Source: JABDQW01 sp942492025 (GTDB taxonomy: Bacteria > Pseudomonadota > Gammaproteobacteria > SZUA-229). Taken from it: a stretch of DNA of 64,000 nt. Where the stretch lies: positions 62,001-126,000 of the forward strand of contig CALODJ010000012.1 in assembly GCA_942492025.1 (NCBI GenBank), read 5' to 3'. The stretch's first letter is position 1, and each line of letters begins with the position of its first letter. A program made the translations under genes and the position numbers. Positions 61,591 through 64,000 of this stretch are shown here, piece by piece. The notes below the pieces were generated by a model that did not search any database, had not been told where the DNA came from, and saw only the letters and a list, made by a program, of their open reading frames with translations.

Positions 61591-62667
61591 ATGAAGAATC
61601 TGATTCAGTGGCGCGAAGTGGTTTGTGGGTCTCTGGTATTAGTCATGACAGGATTTGTCCTGTGCGTTGGGCATGCGTGGGCAGCTGAGAATGCACCATC
61701 GCCTTCATCGCGGACTTCGGATTTCGAGAGTCTGCGTAGCCTGCTGGAAACTCGAGGCTGGCATGTCGAGCGCACGGCGGACGGCTCCACGCTGCTCTAT
61801 CCGCTGCGAGCGGATCCCCAGCCTGGAAACCAGGCATCCCAGATATCACCGACGCCAACCGATTATCAAGATCTGCGCAGCCTGCTGGAAACACGGGGTT
61901 GGCGCATCGAGCGCACGGCGGACGGCTCCACGTTGTTATATCCGCTGAAATCGAATCCGCAGCCAGGGGCGCATACGCCTGAGGTATCACTGCAGGACGC
62001 CGATTTTGACGAGCTGCGGAATGTTCTGAAAGCTCGAGGCTGGCATGTCGAGCGCACGGCGGACGGCTCTACGCTGCTGTATCCGTTGCAAACGCAACCA
62101 CAGGCCGGCGCTGGTGGCCGCCAGCAATCACAGGTGACCACCGATTTTGAAAGCTTGCGCGCTCTGTTGGCGGCGCGAGGCTGGCGCACTGAGCGCTCAG
62201 GAGATGGATCCATGTGGTTGTATCCTCTGAAAACGTTGGCACAGTCGAGGGGGCAGGCCACCGAGTCGATAATGTTCACAATGCCCTCCAGTGCTGTGAT
62301 GCGATTGCGCGATCTCTTGCAGACCAACCACTGGAAGCTCGTCTGGGTGAGCGACAATGCCGTCTACCTGGAACCGCCGGGAGCGCGCCGCCGTGGTACG
62401 GCTACGCAACCGTACTCCGCCGAACAGCAACGGCAAGTTGACTTCACGGCCGGCGTCGTGTTGCCGGTGAACACCACCAGAGAGGCATGGCAGATCAGCA
62501 TGAATTGGCTAGACGCGATGGGATACACTGGCCTGGATGTCGGTGATATTCGGAGTATCAACCGATGGATTTATAGCGCAAAAATAATAGACAAAGCAGC
62601 GCCTTATGAATCGCGCAATGAATTGGTCATCAACAAACGCAACGGCCGGTTAATGGCTTTGTTCTAG
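61591..62667 (+). CDS. Exported protein with four 47-residue repeats
   Basis: Not recognised. The 358-residue product has a signal peptide (VVCGSLVLVMTGFVLCVGHAWA) and four tandem units (DNA units start at 61720, 61861, 62002 and 62143; 141 bases each, the last 150) following the pattern D[FY]xxLRxxLxxRGWxxERxxDGSxxLYPL, plus a degenerate fifth (LRDLLQTNHWKLVWVSDNAVYLEP). A non-repeated C-terminal domain of about 80 residues (VNTTREAWQISMNWLDAMGY, ending in VINKRNGRLMALF) closes it. Each unit looks like a helix followed by a hairpin of two strands. GGGGGG just before the ATG is a strong ribosome site. The stop TAG lies in a family-1 end. It is divergent from the kinase gene. Confidence 0.82.
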   Translation: MKNLIQWREVVCGSLVLVMTGFVLCVGHAWAAENAPSPSSRTSDFESLRSLLETRGWHVERTADGSTLLYPLRADPQPGNQASQISPTPTDYQDLRSLLETRGWRIERTADGSTLLYPLKSNPQPGAHTPEVSLQDADFDELRNVLKARGWHVERTADGSTLLYPLQTQPQAGAGGRQQSQVTTDFESLRALLAARGWRTERSGDGSMWLYPLKTLAQSRGQATESIMFTMPSSAVMRLRDLLQTNHWKLVWVSDNAVYLEPPGARRRGTATQPYSAEQQRQVDFTAGVVLPVNTTREAWQISMNWLDAMGYTGLDVGDIRSINRWIYSAKIIDKAAPYESRNELVINKRNGRLMALF

Positions 62668-62726
62668 CCCGTATTTCTCACCAGGGCATGATCAACTCGC
62701 GCCCTCCTGATAAGAAATGCGGGTTT
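62664..62726. repeat. Small family-1 element after the repeat-protein gene
   Basis: CTAGCCCGTATTTCTCACCAGG and CCTGATAAGAAATGCGGGTTTA with about 20 bases between. The first CTAG contains the TAG stop of the gene before it. Confidence 0.75.
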
Positions 62727-62772
62727 ACATTCGCTGACGAGTACCTGCTCGGGCTGGAAGCGATTGGACCTA

Positions 62773-62787
62773 TGCACATTTGGCATA
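62773..62787 (+). promoter_or_regulatory. Upstream activator box 1
   Basis: TGCACATTTGGCATA, 13 of 15 bases identical to the box at 62840-62854. It lies about 170 bases before the -24 element of the sigma-54 promoter, in the normal range for NtrC-family binding sites. Confidence 0.5.
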
Positions 62788-62839
62788 GACCCTGTTTATC
62801 GAAAAATCAATAGCATACTATCTTCTCGTCTAAGATGAT

Positions 62840-62854
62840 TGCCAATTTGGCATA
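62840..62854 (+). promoter_or_regulatory. Upstream activator box 2
   Basis: TGCCAATTTGGCATA contains the perfect palindrome TGCCAA-T-TTGGCA (62840-62852). The start is 67 bases after that of box 1. It lies about 100 bases before the -24 element. Confidence 0.55.
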
Positions 62855-62942
62855 TATCAGCACTCACTGAGTCACGGATTGGTACCTGGTTTTGACTATA
62901 AATTCGCCTAGGTTCAGTGCCTTATCGAAAATTTCCGTCGAC

Positions 62943-62958
62943 TGGCACAAAGGTTGCT
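62943..62958 (+). promoter_or_regulatory. Sigma-54 promoter
   Basis: TGGCACAAAGGTTGCT fits the -24/-12 consensus TGGCAC-N5-TTGCW, with GG and GC exactly ten bases apart. Transcription would start near 62970 and run toward the exported-protein genes at 63408 and 63879, with a leader of about 440 bases that contains a family-2 element. Confidence 0.75.
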
Positions 62959-63180
62959 TTACCTAGGGTATCTCTGATTAAAGCGCGCTGAGCGCTCTAG
63001 TAAAACGGTTTTGTGATCACGCAATGATGTAATCCGAAAAATGACTGATTTTTGCAACGAATTTTGCGGTTCTTTAACCCTTAAACCGAATGATAAGGTC
63101 GCCCGGCACCGCGATGCATCAGTCAATGACAATTAGGGGAAACCCCGATTGTGGGTACCCCGATTGATGGCTTAAGTTTC

Positions 63181-63330
63181 GGTAACTCTGATTTATTCAG
63201 AGTTCCCATGTGGCACATCGATGTGCCGTCATGTTCAATCGCATATGCGATCGAGAAAAACGAAAAATAAAGATTGCATGTTTATTTTTCGTGCTCTGAT
63301 AATTCGTGGACGGAATTATTCAAAGCTTCC
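63181..63330 (-). repeat. Family-2 element, copy 3, inverted
   Basis: GGTAACTCTGATTTATTCAG to GAATTATTCAAAGCTTCC, the reverse complement of copies 1 and 2, 150 bases long. It sits in the predicted leader between the sigma-54 promoter and the gene at 63408, and would form strong hairpins in that RNA. Confidence 0.85.
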
Positions 63331-63407
63331 GTAGGTAGGTGCGTGTCAAATTTGCAGGACGTACAGACGCTTTAAGCAAGACACGCATACGTGTGGAGGA
63401 ATTCGAG

Positions 63408-63707
63408 TTGATAAATCATCTGATATTTTCTGCAGGGTTAATGGTTTTGCTCCTCCTGGGAGGGCCTGTCACGTCAGCTGAGTATCCAGTTGCCGGTCTT
63501 GAGCCTGACCAGCGCCCGGCCGGTGCGCCGGTTGTCGAGCAGGTCGAAAAGGACGATGCCTGGTATCAACAGGCATTGACAGGTATCACCCAGCCCTATC
63601 CACACAGCCTCAGGTTCCTGGAGGATCAGGGAAACTGGTACACACCGTTCAACCATCCCGGTATGTTGGATCGCTATGACATTCGAAGGTGGCACGATGG
63701 TGAATAA
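63408..63707 (+). CDS. Small exported protein of unknown function
   Basis: A 99-residue protein not recognised. TTG 63408 is chosen because GGAGGA lies seven bases upstream and it gives a clean signal peptide (INHLIFSAGLMVLLLLGGPVTSA). The mature part of about 75 residues is proline- and aromatic-rich (PVAGLEPDQRPAG, YQQALTGITQPYPHSLRFLE, GNWYTPFNHPGMLDRYDIRR) and acidic. There are no cysteines. It is the first gene after the sigma-54 promoter and is followed 171 bases later by another exported protein. The function cannot be inferred. Confidence 0.7.
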   Translation: MINHLIFSAGLMVLLLLGGPVTSAEYPVAGLEPDQRPAGAPVVEQVEKDDAWYQQALTGITQPYPHSLRFLEDQGNWYTPFNHPGMLDRYDIRRWHDGE

Positions 63708-63878
63708 AGGGTGTGCACAACAGCCGGGACACCACATCTGGTTGTAAATGCTCACCTGAGTGTCGTCGTCAACAAGCCGTTGTTGGTGTGTTGATCGATA
63801 TGTTGGAGGAGACCGCGCGAAAGCGGTTTCTGGAATGTAATTTCTGCAATTTAATTTAATTAAACGAGGAGTTGGTAA

Positions 63879-64000
63879 ATGAAAAAAAATCGAATGTGTA
63901 GTTTAAAGAAAATGATCGGTGTGGTTACCGTCATGTTCTCGCTTTCGGCTGTTTCACCCGCCGCGAATGCGATGGACAGTATGTCTGGCATGCAGGGTAT
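63879..64000 (+). CDS. Start of an exported protein, cut by the window end
   Basis: ATG 63879 is preceded by ACGAGGAG, a strong ribosome site. The first 40 codons give a positively charged start (MKKNRMCSLKKMI), a hydrophobic core (GVVTVMFSLSAVSPA) and a cleavage site (ANA), then a Met/Ser-rich start of the mature protein (MDSMSGMQG). The protein runs off the window and its function is unknown. It is likely co-regulated with the gene before it. Confidence 0.75.
   Translation, partial: MKKNRMCSLKKMIGVVTVMFSLSAVSPAANAMDSMSGMQG

Noticed and set aside
61720..62292. Tandem 141-base repeats that could look like a CRISPR or satellite array
   Set aside because: The units keep one open frame with a signal peptide, amino acid conservation is stronger than base conservation, and there are no short spacer-length gaps; they are coding repeats.
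62841..62860. TTGGCATATATCAGCA as a sigma-54 promoter
   Set aside because: The spacing between GG and GC is nine bases; the sequence is better explained as the second activator box.
63697..63747. A 16-codon frame overlapping the end of the gene at 63408
   Set aside because: It has no ribosome site of its own and is too short to support without protein or conservation evidence.
1..64000. tRNA, rRNA or other standard RNA genes
   Set aside because: The intergenic regions were read for tRNA-like T-arm and CCA-end patterns and rRNA-like stretches and none were convincing; a covariance search would be the decisive test.

Overview
This window looks like a chromosomal piece of a sulfur-oxidising, hydrogen-using gammaproteobacterium. 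The housekeeping order is gammaproteobacterial: lnt, leuS-lptE-holA, proA-nadD-rsfS-rlmH, maf-rng-yhdP-nitrilase, purMN, DUF2066-hda. The energy genes are lithotrophic: qmoAB with hdrCB-type genes, and a periplasmic [NiFe] hydrogenase with Isp1/Isp2 and a full hyp set. No rRNA, tRNA or CRISPR array was seen. Species cannot be named from the sequence alone.

Layout. 1-16.9 kb: lnt (partial), a zinc-ribbon protein, leuS-lptE-holA, proA, nadD-rsfS-rlmH, maf-rng-yhdP-small exported protein-nitrilase. 17.6-24.0 kb: darP, DUF3108, purN and purM on the minus strand; DUF2066 and hda on plus; then DUF2069, wrbA and arsC on minus. 24.2-30.3 kb: LysM lipoprotein, acylphosphatase, GspE/PilB ATPase, glutaredoxin, cysG and an SH3/coiled-coil membrane protein. 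31.0-37.4 kb: qmoA-qmoB-hdrC-hdrB with a strong terminator, then an NnrS protein. 37.5-44.9 kb (minus): a nine-gene hydrogenase operon whose large-subunit gene is frameshifted. 45.0-52.8 kb (plus): hypC-A-B-D-F-E and a cation/proton antiporter. 52.9-57.8 kb: a GC-rich orphan sucA and msrA between two remnants of one transposase family. 57.8-64.0 kb: an NtrC-type regulator and its histidine kinase with two CxxCH haem-c motifs, divergent from a protein with four 47-residue repeats, followed by two small exported proteins.

How the parts fit. Hydrogenase and Qmo/Hdr would feed electrons from H2 and sulfite/APS chemistry toward the quinone pool; the hyp genes build the NiFe site. cysG supplies sirohaem, which fits a Dsr-type sulfur metabolism not seen in this window. 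The haem-type kinase and sigma-54 activator lie about 4 kb from a near-perfect sigma-54 promoter (62943-62958), which has two near-identical upstream boxes and points at the exported-protein genes. This is the best candidate for an undescribed regulatory and effector system here.

The intergenic DNA is crowded with small structured repeats of at least four families, often nested. Family 1 has CTAGCCCGCATTTCTCACCAGG-like ends (38 to about 480 bp). Family 2 is a 150-bp element with GGAAGCTCTGAAT ends. Family 3 is a GTAGGGTGCGCCGTGCGCACC inverted repeat. Family 4 is a CACAGAGTCACAGAG inverted repeat. Some family-1 ends supply the stop or start codons of neighbouring genes.
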